Shown: positions 16,786 through 25,085 of the stretch, piece by piece
Numbering within the stretch: the first letter of the stretch is position 1
How the letters are laid out: each line of letters begins with the position of its first letter
From: Lutacidiplasma sp049802875
GTDB lineage: Archaea; Thermoplasmatota; Thermoplasmata; Lutacidiplasmatales; UBA184
Length of the DNA stretch: 64,000 nucleotides
Direction: 5' to 3'
Assembly (NCBI GenBank): GCA_049802875.1
Contig: JBARNH010000048.1
Span: 62,001 to 126,000, forward strand
Notes under the pieces: model-generated
Told to the model about the DNA's origin: nothing
Seen by the model: only the letters and a program-made list of their open reading frames with translations
Databases searched by the model: none
Translations under genes and position numbers: made by a program

Positions 16786-18522
16786 CTACGCGAGGGGCGG
16801 CGGTCCCTCGTCGGGCGGCTCGTCCGAAGGCGGGGAACCGATCTCGGGCAGTTCGGTCGTGCCGGTGAACGTCTCGGGGAGCTCGGGCTGGCGTAGGCCC
16901 GGAGCCCTCGCGAGGTCCACCGGCGGTAGCCCGGGCGATGTGACGCGCCAGCATAGTCGAGCCAGGGCATTGTACAACCGTCTCGGCAGTCCCATCGAAC
17001 GACCAATGCGTCGGACATCTTGCTTCGAGAGCTCGCCGACCCAGGCGAGGACGAAGAAGTACACGACGAAGCAGAGGACGACGACGGCCAGGAGCTGGTA
17101 CCACGTGCTCACGGGCAGGACGCGATTGAGCTGGGAGATCACGCCGAACGCGATCGCGGCACTGACCGTGATACGGGCGATCGACAATGGCTGGATGCGG
17201 ACCCGGATCAACGTCTCCAGGAAATACGTGTTCAGCACGATCGCCGCGATCGAGGAGAGGAGCACGGCGATGGAGGCGGAGATCAACCCGTCCTTCGCGG
17301 GGAGGAGCCCGTACGGCGGCAGGAGCAGGAAGGCGGTGGCGAACAGCACGACCACCTGCGTGCTCGTGAGGTAGAGCTCGAGCCGTTGGCGGCCGATGGC
17401 GTTGAGGCTCGACTGCATGATCTGGCTCAACGCAAGCGGGAGGGCGCCGACGACCAGGATCGCGAGCGGGATCGCCCCCGGAGTGGCGTACAGGCGATTG
17501 GCAAAGATGTTGAGGAAGTTCGTTCGGTAGGTCACGAGCGCAACCACCCCCGGAACGAGAAGGATCGAAGAGTACCGCAGGGCCTGCCACGTGCCTTCTC
17601 GCACGGCCTCATACTTTTCCTGTCGATGGAGACCCGCAATGTAGGGGAAGAGGGGGGTGGTGACTGCCGCCGGCAACGACAGGACTAGGATCCGAAATCC
17701 GTTCGCGGCCAGGAAGATCGAGAGGTCTTGCGCGCCGAGGTGAGCGACCAGGAGCGGGACCAAGTTCGTGACGAGGTAGGCGAGCATCAAACTGCCCATC
17801 AGTGGCCAAGCGAACCGGAACATCCGAGTCGCTTCGGAACGCTGGAACCGACGCATCCGACGGATGACCGCCGGAGCGGCGTAGATCGTCGACGCCGTCG
17901 CCCCCGCGACGTAAGCAAGGGTCAGCCCGAGCATCGTGTGGTCGTAGTAGGCGACAAAAATCAGAAACGGCATCCGGGCGATCGCCTCGATCAGCCCCGG
18001 GTACTGCGCCTTGAGGGAGTTCCCGACCCCGATGAACAGCTGGTTGTAGACGGTCGAGAACGACCACAATAACGGGAGCGCGACGAAGATCCCGAGCGAG
18101 GTGAGCGCGACGCTCCCGGTGGCGATCTGGGCGCCTCCGATCGACAGCGGTGCGATGAGGAAGATGAACAGGCCGGCGAGACCGACCATCATCATCCGGA
18201 CGACCAGGTAGACCGTCGTCATGTCGGTCGCCGGCCTTCCCCGGGCGAGGAAGTACGTGTACGCCGTCCCGAGGCGCAGGTCGCCGACGCCGTTGATCGA
18301 CGACCCGATCAGCAGGAAGAACTGGACGGTGCCGAGAAGGATCTGCCCATTGGTGGAGACCCCGATGTGCTTGTAGAGGAACAGGCTCGCGACGAACCCG
18401 ATAACCTGGGTGGCCACCGAGGCGGCGAAGACGGCTCCCGAGCTCAGGGTGAGCGAGAGCGCCTGCTGGGGGACCGCGGGGGGGGTGGGCGAGGCGACGG
18501 ATGCAGGACTCGATCGGTCCAA
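16786..18522 (-). CDS. polysaccharide (oligosaccharide) flippase-like membrane protein
   Basis: A 578-residue MOP/MATE-superfamily transporter with about 14 hydrophobic segments, from GAVFAASVATQVIGFVASLFLYKHIGV near the N-terminus to YQLLAVVVLCFVVYFFVLAWV near residue 500. The length and early motif match Wzx/RfbX-type lipid-linked sugar flippases. A soluble tail of about 75 residues, rich in Pro and Glu, follows. It could flip lipid-linked oligosaccharides for surface glycans or N-glycans, which fits the glycosylated surface protein at 1863, although no glycosyltransferase is nearby. The start is taken as the M before DRSSPAS. Confidence 0.83.
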   Translation of the reverse strand: MDRSSPASVASPTPPAVPQQALSLTLSSGAVFAASVATQVIGFVASLFLYKHIGVSTNGQILLGTVQFFLLIGSSINGVGDLRLGTAYTYFLARGRPATDMTTVYLVVRMMMVGLAGLFIFLIAPLSIGGAQIATGSVALTSLGIFVALPLLWSFSTVYNQLFIGVGNSLKAQYPGLIEAIARMPFLIFVAYYDHTMLGLTLAYVAGATASTIYAAPAVIRRMRRFQRSEATRMFRFAWPLMGSLMLAYLVTNLVPLLVAHLGAQDLSIFLAANGFRILVLSLPAAVTTPLFPYIAGLHRQEKYEAVREGTWQALRYSSILLVPGVVALVTYRTNFLNIFANRLYATPGAIPLAILVVGALPLALSQIMQSSLNAIGRQRLELYLTSTQVVVLFATAFLLLPPYGLLPAKDGLISASIAVLLSSIAAIVLNTYFLETLIRVRIQPLSIARITVSAAIAFGVISQLNRVLPVSTWYQLLAVVVLCFVVYFFVLAWVGELSKQDVRRIGRSMGLPRRLYNALARLCWRVTSPGLPPVDLARAPGLRQPELPETFTGTTELPEIGSPPSDEPPDEGPPPLA

Positions 18523-18591
18523 GGTCGTCCGGGTGCCCCGAGGCGGGGGTGCGTTCTTATGCCCATGGGTCGACGAGCCGACCGGGGAGCG

Positions 18592-18993
18592 CTACCCACC
18601 CTCACGGGAGGTCGGCGGAACCTCCTCGGTTCGCCGCTCGTAGATCTCCACCCACACCCCGTCCGGATCCGAGAGGAACGCGAGACGCTCGTCACTCTCG
18701 GTGAACGGCGGGATCCGAACGCGCGCGCCGAGCGCCTCGAGCCGCCGCACGGTGGCCTCGAGGTCGCCGACCCGGAACCCCAAATGGTCGAGCTCGTCGC
18801 CCTCCCGGTACGGGGGTTCCCCCGGGTAATAGTTCAGCTCGAGGATTGCACCGGACTCTTCGTCTTTCAGCTCTTGCCAGAGTCCTCCAGCGGCCATCCG
18901 ACCGGACGGACCCTTGCGGAGACCCAGCCCCTCGGTATAGAATCGGGTCGAGCGGTCCAGATCACGCACTCGGATCCCGGTGTACTCGAGCAC
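18592..18993 (-). CDS. VOC/glyoxalase-family protein
   Basis: A 133-residue vicinal-oxygen-chelate protein. The order of motifs is typical: LEYTGIRVRDLDRSTRFY, GAILELNYYPGEPPY, DHLGFRVGDLEATVRRLE and FLSDPDGVWVEIYE. The conserved metal ligands (His in DHLG, Glu in WVEIYE and in LELNYY) are present, so lyase or dioxygenase activity is possible. I choose GTG 18993 because TCAAATAGG lies about 25 bp upstream; the gene then overlaps the MarR gene end by about 31 bp. It may form the tail of the MFS-MarR operon or have its own promoter. Confidence 0.8.
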   Translation of the reverse strand: MLEYTGIRVRDLDRSTRFYTEGLGLRKGPSGRMAAGGLWQELKDEESGAILELNYYPGEPPYREGDELDHLGFRVGDLEATVRRLEALGARVRIPPFTESDERLAFLSDPDGVWVEIYERRTEEVPPTSREGG

Positions 18994-19513
18994 GCGGGGG
19001 CCTCGCCACCCGCCTATTTGAGCCGGCACCCACCGGGCCGGTCGTCGAACCCCGCGTCGACGCCTCCATCGCGTCGCTGAACTTCCGCAGCAGCCGGGCA
19101 AAGGTTCCGCGTTCGGCGGCCGAGAAGCCCCTCAACGCGCGATGACCGACCTCCACGCGCCATCGCATCAACTGTCGAACTTTCCGACGGCCCTCGGGGA
19201 GTAGTCGGACCACGGCACGTCGCCGGTCCTCTCTTCCCGGTCGGATCTCGACGTATCGATGCCGCTCCAGCTCCTGGATCACGAACGTGACCGCGGCCGG
19301 CGTGACCCCCAAGTATCGCGCGATGGCCCCGGCCGAACTCTGACCGGAGTTGTGCAAGAACACGAGCACCGAGAGCTGGGGGGGCGGGACGCCGGCGGCG
19401 TCCGAGGCGAGCCGAATCCAAGGTTGACGCGCTCGCAAGAATCCTCCGAGTGCGTCCCAGACCGCCCGCTCACTGGTCGGGGAAGGGACTCGACCCCGGG
19501 TCGAGGGGGCCAC
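18962..19513 (-). CDS. MarR-family transcriptional regulator
   Basis: A 183-residue winged-helix regulator. The MarR core shows LSVLVFLHNSGQSSAGAIARYLGVTPAAVTFVIQELERHRYV, where the recognition helix follows the SSAGAIARYLG turn, and then the wing REDRRRAVVRLLPEGRRKV. It starts three bases after the MFS transporter gene in the same operon. MarR proteins usually repress a neighbouring efflux pump until a ligand is bound. A palindrome at the MFS promoter (21208-21220) is the likely binding site. Confidence 0.88.
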   Translation of the reverse strand: MAPSTRGRVPSPTSERAVWDALGGFLRARQPWIRLASDAAGVPPPQLSVLVFLHNSGQSSAGAIARYLGVTPAAVTFVIQELERHRYVEIRPGREDRRRAVVRLLPEGRRKVRQLMRWRVEVGHRALRGFSAAERGTFARLLRKFSDAMEASTRGSTTGPVGAGSNRRVARPPRARVHRDPSA

Positions 19514-19516
19514 GGG

Positions 19517-21202
19517 CTAGTCTCCCGTTTCCGCCAACGGGCCCGACTCCCGAGCGCCCGTGAGCGGGGGCGCCGGGGCGGGAGTCCCCGGACTCGGTGC
19601 GCCAGCCGAGCGAAGGGACCGGCGTGGGAGGGTCGGTAGATGGGCGAACTTCGCGTGGCGGCGGGGACCGAGGACTTCCTGCGCGAGGAGTACGGTCACG
19701 GTGCCCCCCACGGTGATCGAAGCCGCGATGAGGTAGGCGTACTGGAATGCTAGGTGGGCGGGGAAGACTCCCGCGAGCGCTCCGCTGGTGAGCAGGTAGG
19801 TGGCGAGAAGGGATCCGGCGATCGGCGCGCCGATGCTGCCGCCCACGTTGCGGAACACGTTGTTCATCGCGGTGGCTTGACCCATGTCCTTCGGGTCTAC
19901 CGTCAGGACCAGGAGATTGATGATCGAGGCATTGAGCAGGCCGATACCCGCTCCGATGACGACCTCAAAGAGCAGCGCGATGGTCAGCGTCGGGGCGTAG
20001 GCCTCGAGCGCGAAACCTAGGGCGGTGACCAGCCCTCCCACGAGGGCGAGCGGTTTGACGCCGACGCGAGAGACGGCGACGCTCGCGATCAGGGCGACGA
20101 TCGTCATCCCAGCCGCCAGCGGGAGGATGTCGATCCCCGCGGCGAGGATACCAAAGTTACAGTTCGCGAGGGTGCTGCAGGCGGCGTTGTACCCGCCAGA
20201 GGCCAGTGGATACTCGAACTGGTAGATCAGCGTGAACAGCGCCATGTACATCCCGAGGCCTGCGACGGTGAGCACGACGTTCGTCACCGACACGTTCCGC
20301 TCCGTGAGCAGCCGCACGTCGACGATCGGTTCGCGCTTCTGAACCGTCAGGCCGCGCTCGACCAGGACGAACGGGACGAACATCACGAGCCCAAGCGTGA
20401 CGAAACCGAGCGTTAACGGGGACGTCCACCCCCACGCTTCGCCCTGGGAGAGGGCGGCCACGATGCCGGCGAGACCGAGTCCGAGGAACAGCGCCCCGAG
20501 GTAGTCCACGCGAGTGCTCGGCCGGCGGTACGGGGACTCCTTGATGAGGAGGAAAACCAGGATCGCCATGATGACCACGAAGGGAACCGCCGTATGGTAC
20601 GTCGTCCGCCACCCGTAATCCTGGGAGACCAGCGACCCGAGCGGGAGGCTGATGGCGAAGCCGATCCCGAACATCGCGCTCAGGATTCCCTGGGCGCGCG
20701 GGACCATCTCTCGAGGAAACTCCTCCCGCATGAGCGACATCCCGAGCGGCATGATCGTGAGGCCGATCCCCTGGATCGTTCGGGCGCCCACCATGAACGC
20801 GAAGGTAGGCGAGAAGCCCGTGACGGAGACCGCGGCCGCGTAGGTGAACATCACGCCGATCATGACCCTCCGCTTGCCGTAGATGTCACCGAGCTTACCG
20901 ATCACAGGACTGAGCGCCACGCCGGCGGCCGCGTAGGCCGAAATGATGAGTGTGACCTGGGCGGCGTCGACCCCGAAATTCGATTGGATCGTCGGAAGGG
21001 ACGGAGTGAGCATCCCCTCGATGTAGAGCACCACGAGGACAATCCCCGCCAGGAGCAGCATAACGCGGTTCGCGTAGTGCTTGTCGAACGTTGCCGCGGT
21101 TTTGGGTGTGACCGCCTCGGGGGAGGTCCCGCCCGGCGGCGTCGGGGTTGACAGATCTGGGAGCATCGCCCCGTTCGGCAAATCTTGGGAGGCCGGCAAC
21201 AT
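19517..21202 (-). CDS. MFS multidrug-type efflux transporter
   Basis: A 561-residue major-facilitator protein with about 14 hydrophobic segments, matching the drug:H+ antiporter-2 group. The conserved GKLGDIYGKRR loop sits between the second and third helices, and MGQATAMNNVFRNVGGSIG is in the C-terminal half. Cytoplasmic tails at both ends are Pro-rich. It heads an operon with a MarR regulator (3-bp gap) and a VOC protein, the classic arrangement of an inducible efflux pump. The start is ATG 21202, with a TATA-like CATAAATACT about 30 bp upstream. Confidence 0.9.
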   Translation of the reverse strand: MLPASQDLPNGAMLPDLSTPTPPGGTSPEAVTPKTAATFDKHYANRVMLLLAGIVLVVLYIEGMLTPSLPTIQSNFGVDAAQVTLIISAYAAAGVALSPVIGKLGDIYGKRRVMIGVMFTYAAAVSVTGFSPTFAFMVGARTIQGIGLTIMPLGMSLMREEFPREMVPRAQGILSAMFGIGFAISLPLGSLVSQDYGWRTTYHTAVPFVVIMAILVFLLIKESPYRRPSTRVDYLGALFLGLGLAGIVAALSQGEAWGWTSPLTLGFVTLGLVMFVPFVLVERGLTVQKREPIVDVRLLTERNVSVTNVVLTVAGLGMYMALFTLIYQFEYPLASGGYNAACSTLANCNFGILAAGIDILPLAAGMTIVALIASVAVSRVGVKPLALVGGLVTALGFALEAYAPTLTIALLFEVVIGAGIGLLNASIINLLVLTVDPKDMGQATAMNNVFRNVGGSIGAPIAGSLLATYLLTSGALAGVFPAHLAFQYAYLIAASITVGGTVTVLLAQEVLGPRRHAKFAHLPTLPRRSLRSAGAPSPGTPAPAPPLTGARESGPLAETGD

Positions 21203-21207
21203 AATCC

Positions 21208-21220
21208 TTTAGAAACTAAA
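21208..21220. promoter_or_regulatory. palindromic operator candidate for the MarR/MFS operon
   Basis: A perfect inverted repeat, TTTAG-AAA-CTAAA, lies six bases before the MFS start codon and just downstream of a TATA-like CATAAATACT at 21228-21237 on the minus strand. It would cover the transcription start. MarR dimers bind such palindromes, so autorepression of the MFS-MarR operon is likely but not proven. Confidence 0.6.
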
Positions 21221-21339
21221 CTAATGAGTATTTATGGCTTCCTTCCCCACCGTCGGTCCGACGCGGCGGGGAACCCGACCAGCGCGTCGGTGAAGAGGCT
21301 CTTAGGGAAACCTGCGTTCGCCGCCCCCGGGCGGAGAGT

Positions 21340-22575
21340 ATGAGCTCGACATCTGGGTCCCCCGGAACGCGCTACCGATCCGTCCTCCGCAATCGCCAAT
21401 TCCTGATCTTTCTGGCGTCGTCCAACGCCTCCACGGTCGGTTACGCCGTCTACACGATCTCGGTAGTTTGGCTCGCCTACACGATCTCCCACAACTTCCT
21501 CGACGTGGGCGCCGTTCTCTTCCTCGAATACGCCTGCTACACCGCCACCTTCCTCATCGGGCCGATCGTCGACCGGGCGCGGAATCAGCGCACGATCTTC
21601 CTCCTCTCGTATCCCGTTCAAGCGGCGGCCGCTGCCGCAATCGGGCTCGGAGTCCTTGACGGATTTCTTTCGATCGGGCTTCTGTTCGCGCTGGTCGTAC
21701 TCATCTCGATTCTCTGGGATGCCACCTGGGCCGCAATCAACGCCGCCCCCGGTGTGCTCCTCACCGCTGACGAGCAGTTCGCCGCTTCGGGAGTCACTGG
21801 AGCGGTCGGGGGCGTCCTCACGATCGTAGGATATGCCCTCGGCGGTGTCCTGATCCTGGTCGTCGGGCCCGAGGGGGGGATGTTCCTGTATGCCGCCCTA
21901 CTCGGAGCCGGAGCGGTGTTCGCACTGCCCCTCGTTATCACGCCCCCCGCAGGCTCGGAAGCGTCGTTCGCCGAGAGCTTTCGGGAGGGCTGGAAGCTGG
22001 TGGTCTCGGGAGCAGGTCGACCGCTTCTCCAACTCGCCTCGGTCGACTCGGTCCAAGGGTTCCTCGCCGCGGCGTCCCCGATCCTCATCACCCTCATCGC
22101 CGCAGAGACCTATCACGGGTCAGCGAGCAGCTACGGCGTACTATTCACCGCATTCGTGATCGGCGGCGTCGCCGCCGGGCTCGGACTGGGGCACTGGAAT
22201 CCCCGGGGGAAGGTCGGTCTGGTCATGGCCGGGGCACTGGCGGCGAGCGGGGCCGCGTACCTCCTCGCCGTCGCGCTCCCGTCGTTCCTGCTGCTCGGCG
22301 CGGGCGCCTGGTTCCTCGTGGGGTTCGCCTCTGCCGCGTACCTCGACGCGAAGTACGTGTTCTTCCGGGGCGCGGCGGCGCCGGAGAAGCTCGGTCGGCT
22401 CGTGTCCAACATGTACCTATTTCCCGGGATCACGAGCACCGTCGGTGCGCTCGTCCTCAGCGCCGTCGCGACCGGAGGCGCGCCGGTCGAACTGGGGGCA
22501 ATCGTTGGCTTCGGTCTGGTTGGCGCGGGCATCCTCGGGCTCATCCTGCCGGGAGTTCGGCGGATGCGCTACTGA
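21340..22575 (+). CDS. MFS transporter
   Basis: A 411-residue major-facilitator protein with about 12 hydrophobic segments: the N-terminal FLIFLASSNASTVGYAVYTISVVWLAY, then a PIVDRARNQRTIFLLSYPVQ loop equivalent to the family RxGRR turn, and the C-terminal GAIVGFGLVGAGILGLILPGVRR. The nearest type appears to be the MFS groups that include macrolide- and multidrug-efflux proteins. The substrate is unknown. It is divergent from the first MFS operon with an intergenic region of about 135 bp that holds the operator candidate. Confidence 0.83.
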   Translation: MSSTSGSPGTRYRSVLRNRQFLIFLASSNASTVGYAVYTISVVWLAYTISHNFLDVGAVLFLEYACYTATFLIGPIVDRARNQRTIFLLSYPVQAAAAAAIGLGVLDGFLSIGLLFALVVLISILWDATWAAINAAPGVLLTADEQFAASGVTGAVGGVLTIVGYALGGVLILVVGPEGGMFLYAALLGAGAVFALPLVITPPAGSEASFAESFREGWKLVVSGAGRPLLQLASVDSVQGFLAAASPILITLIAAETYHGSASSYGVLFTAFVIGGVAAGLGLGHWNPRGKVGLVMAGALAASGAAYLLAVALPSFLLLGAGAWFLVGFASAAYLDAKYVFFRGAAAPEKLGRLVSNMYLFPGITSTVGALVLSAVATGGAPVELGAIVGFGLVGAGILGLILPGVRRMRY

Positions 22576-22605
22576 AGGTGCCGAGCGGGCGAGACAGCGG
22601 AGGGA

Positions 22606-22768
22606 TGGGAGCAGGGGGATTTGAACCCCCATATGCGGGTCTCTCCGCGCGCTCCAGTCAATCGTCACGGGAACGCGGGGTGCGTTCCTCTGCAGACCCT
22701 ATTCACAGGACGCGGATGCCCGCGTCCTGACTGGAGCCCGCTGGTCTGCCAAGTTAGCCTATGCTCCC
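22606..22768 (-). tRNA. tRNA-Trp (anticodon CCA) with a 90-nt intron
   Basis: Exon 1 (22768-22731) begins with acceptor GGGAGCA and ends with the anticodon stem GCGGG and loop CTCCAG. Exon 2 (22640-22606) starts with A38, then CCCGC, variable ATAT, T arm GGGGG-TTCAAAT-CCCCC, TGCTCCC and A73. The intron is 22641-22730. The splice sites form a textbook bulge-helix-bulge: a four-pair helix CTCC/GGAG flanked by three-base bulges AGT and AGA next to GCGGG/CCCGC, with cuts after G37 and before A38. The intron contains a 10-bp hairpin (CAGGACGCGG with CCGCGTCCTG). Confidence 0.93.
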
Positions 22769-22885
22769 TCCGAACGGACTGGGAGTGCCGGATGAGATAG
22801 CCTTTTTCGTGACCTCATCAAGCGGCGCCGGGACGCGCCCCTCGCCACGGAACCCTTATGTGAAAGTATGTTTGCCTGAAATCCA

Positions 22886-23971
22886 ATGGCGTTGAATCCC
22901 CCGCCCTCCCCGCCGGTCGTCCCCCCGCGGACGATCTCCGCCACGATGCTCGTCGTGGCTCTCCTCATCACCGCGGGCATCGCGGTCGGCGGGACCGCCG
23001 CCTACTTCGAGTTGAATCCCGCCAAGACACCGGCAGCGCCCGGTGTCGGCACCAACCGAACCACGGTCGTGGACGACCTGGGCCGCTCCGTGAGCGCGCC
23101 GGTCAACGCGTCGCGCATTGTCGTCCTCTCGCCAAGCATCATGGACATCGTCTACCGGCTCGGCCTGGGCGCCCACGTGGTTGGGGTCGGGTGCACTACC
23201 TCGATCACGGGTGGCATCTTCAACGAGTACACACCCAATCAGACCGCACTCTGGGGGCTGACCAACGCCTCGTGCGTCACGGACTACCCGTCACTGAACA
23301 CTGCGGGCGTCGCGCTCCTGCTTCCTCAGCTCGTGCTCGCTTCCACGATCACGTCGGTAACGGACGTGCAGACGCTCACCCAGACCTACGGGATTCCGGT
23401 CGTGATCCTGGCTCCTTCGACTCTGGAAGGGATTGTGCGGGACGTACAGCTCGTCTCGCAGATGTTCCCGTACACCGCTTCCCCCGCCCTCTCGCTCGAG
23501 TCGGCGCTGGAGGTGACCCTCGCCAACGCCACGTCCTTCGACACGAACCTCTCTAACGACAACGTGACGAACCCGAGCGTCCTCCTCAGCTACTACTTCT
23601 ACACCGGGGAGTACTATACGTATGGACCCGGGACGTTCGGCCAGTCGCTCCTCGACCTCGCGGGGGGCTCGAGCATCTCCGCCGGCCTGCCACTACAGTA
23701 CGAGGGCTTGAACGCGTCATCGGTCCTCCTCGACCAGCCCGACGTGATTCTGTATGGAACGAGCTGGAACGACCCCTACATCGTCTCCGGAGAGACTCCG
23801 GCCGCTTGGGCGTCAGGAGCATCGTACTGGGGTCAGTTGAACGGGACGAAGATCGCGGTCGACATCGCGCTCGTCAGTGAAGCGGACCCGACGATGATCC
23901 TCGCCCTGCCGTGGTTCCTCTACTGGCTCCACCCCACGCTCTACTCGATGCCGTCACAGCCTCCCCCGTGA
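22886..23971 (+). CDS. ABC transporter substrate-binding protein (iron/cobalamin type)
   Basis: A 361-residue periplasmic-binding-protein-like (BtuF/FecB/FhuD) component. One N-terminal hydrophobic helix (ATMLVVALLITAGIAVGG) anchors it outside the membrane. The mature part begins with VVDDLGRSVSAPVNASRIVVLSPSIMDIVYRLG, the standard opening of the helical-backbone cluster, and is rich in NxS/T sequons. A TATA-like CTTATGTG lies about 30 bp upstream of ATG 22886. It heads an importer operon with the permease and ATPase genes. Whether it carries siderophore, haem or cobalamin cannot be told. Confidence 0.87.
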   Translation: MALNPPPSPPVVPPRTISATMLVVALLITAGIAVGGTAAYFELNPAKTPAAPGVGTNRTTVVDDLGRSVSAPVNASRIVVLSPSIMDIVYRLGLGAHVVGVGCTTSITGGIFNEYTPNQTALWGLTNASCVTDYPSLNTAGVALLLPQLVLASTITSVTDVQTLTQTYGIPVVILAPSTLEGIVRDVQLVSQMFPYTASPALSLESALEVTLANATSFDTNLSNDNVTNPSVLLSYYFYTGEYYTYGPGTFGQSLLDLAGGSSISAGLPLQYEGLNASSVLLDQPDVILYGTSWNDPYIVSGETPAAWASGASYWGQLNGTKIAVDIALVSEADPTMILALPWFLYWLHPTLYSMPSQPPP

Positions 23972-23981
23972 TCCGGCGCCG

Positions 23982-25085
23982 ATGGCGGGACCGGTCGCGG
24001 CCGGCGCCGACGCTGCGCCCGGAGTTCCGAGGAGCGGGCGCCTACCTCCCGCTTTAGTCGCAGCCGTTCTCCTCTTGGGGATCGCTGGCTTGGTGGCCGG
24101 CTCCGCCCTTATCGGGGGCAATTGGTTGCCCCCCGCCGGCGTCTTCGGAATCCTCCTGCACCAGATCACCCAGGGCACACTGGGAACCGCCTGCGGCGGC
24201 GCGGCGCCCAGCCCGGCCATCTGCACGGTCTGGACCGAGGTCGTCTGGGACGCACGGATCCCGACTATCCTCGTCGCGCTCCTCTGCGGCGCGGCGCTCG
24301 CGCTTTCGGGCGGGACACTGCAGGGGACGTTTCGCAACCCCCTCTGCGACCCGTTCCTCCTCGGCCTCTCGTCTGGCGCGGCGATGGGCACGTCGATCCT
24401 GTTCACGTTTCAGATCGCGCTCGCGGACCAGGCGACCCTTTTGCCGGTGTTCGCATTCCTCGGTGCCCTCGTTCCCGGGTTGATCGTCTACGCGGCCGCG
24501 CGCCGCACCATGCGCACCCCGGAGGCACTCGTCCTGACCGGCGTCGCCCTCAGCGCACTGTTCTCCGCCGTGCTCGCGACCTTCCTCTTCATCAACCCGG
24601 CGGGCAGCATCCAGGTCAGCTTCTGGCTGCTCGGCAACCTTCAGGGCGAGACATGGGACCGGGTAGGCATCCTCGCCGCGGTGCTCCTTGTCGCGGGCTC
24701 GATCCTCGCCCTCTACGGCCGCGAGCTCAACGTGCTGCAACTTGGGCCGGAAGCGGCGGAGAGCGTGGGAGTCGGCGCGCAGCGGACGACGCGGCGCCTG
24801 GTCCTGCTCTCCACCGTCATCACCGCGGTTGCGGTCGCCTTCACCGGCGTGATCGGCTTCGTCGGGCTGGTTTCGCCGCACGTGATCCGGCTTCTGGTCG
24901 GGCCGGATTACCGGCGGGTGCTGCCACTGGCGGCGTTGTTCGGGGGGTTCTTTCTCCTCGGGGCGTCCGACCTCGCTCAGGAGATCCTGCCCCAGGTGTT
25001 CTTGCCGGTTGGCATCCCCACGTCGATCGTGGGGGTGCCGTTCTTTCTGTACCTCCTTTACCGCCGGAGGCCGGGGGTCGTGTGA
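23982..25085 (+). CDS. FecCD-family ABC permease
   Basis: A 367-residue permease with about nine or ten hydrophobic segments. It has the FecCD pattern: WDARIPTILVALLCGAALALSGGTLQGTFRNPLCDPFLLGLSSGAAMG, then VALSALFSAV, SFWLLGNLQG and the conserved C-terminal GVIGFVGLVSPHVIRLLVGPDYR, ending PVGIPTSIVGVPFFLYLL. It pairs with the preceding binding protein (10-bp gap) and the following ATPase, whose GTG overlaps this stop codon. It would import a metal-chelate, corrinoid or haem. Confidence 0.93.
   Translation: MAGPVAAGADAAPGVPRSGRLPPALVAAVLLLGIAGLVAGSALIGGNWLPPAGVFGILLHQITQGTLGTACGGAAPSPAICTVWTEVVWDARIPTILVALLCGAALALSGGTLQGTFRNPLCDPFLLGLSSGAAMGTSILFTFQIALADQATLLPVFAFLGALVPGLIVYAAARRTMRTPEALVLTGVALSALFSAVLATFLFINPAGSIQVSFWLLGNLQGETWDRVGILAAVLLVAGSILALYGRELNVLQLGPEAAESVGVGAQRTTRRLVLLSTVITAVAVAFTGVIGFVGLVSPHVIRLLVGPDYRRVLPLAALFGGFFLLGASDLAQEILPQVFLPVGIPTSIVGVPFFLYLLYRRRPGVV

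Noticed and set aside
22641..22730. A proven C/D-box guide RNA inside the tRNA-Trp intron
   Set aside because: There is a box C-like stretch and a complement to the anticodon region, but no clear box D. It is kept only as a hypothesis.
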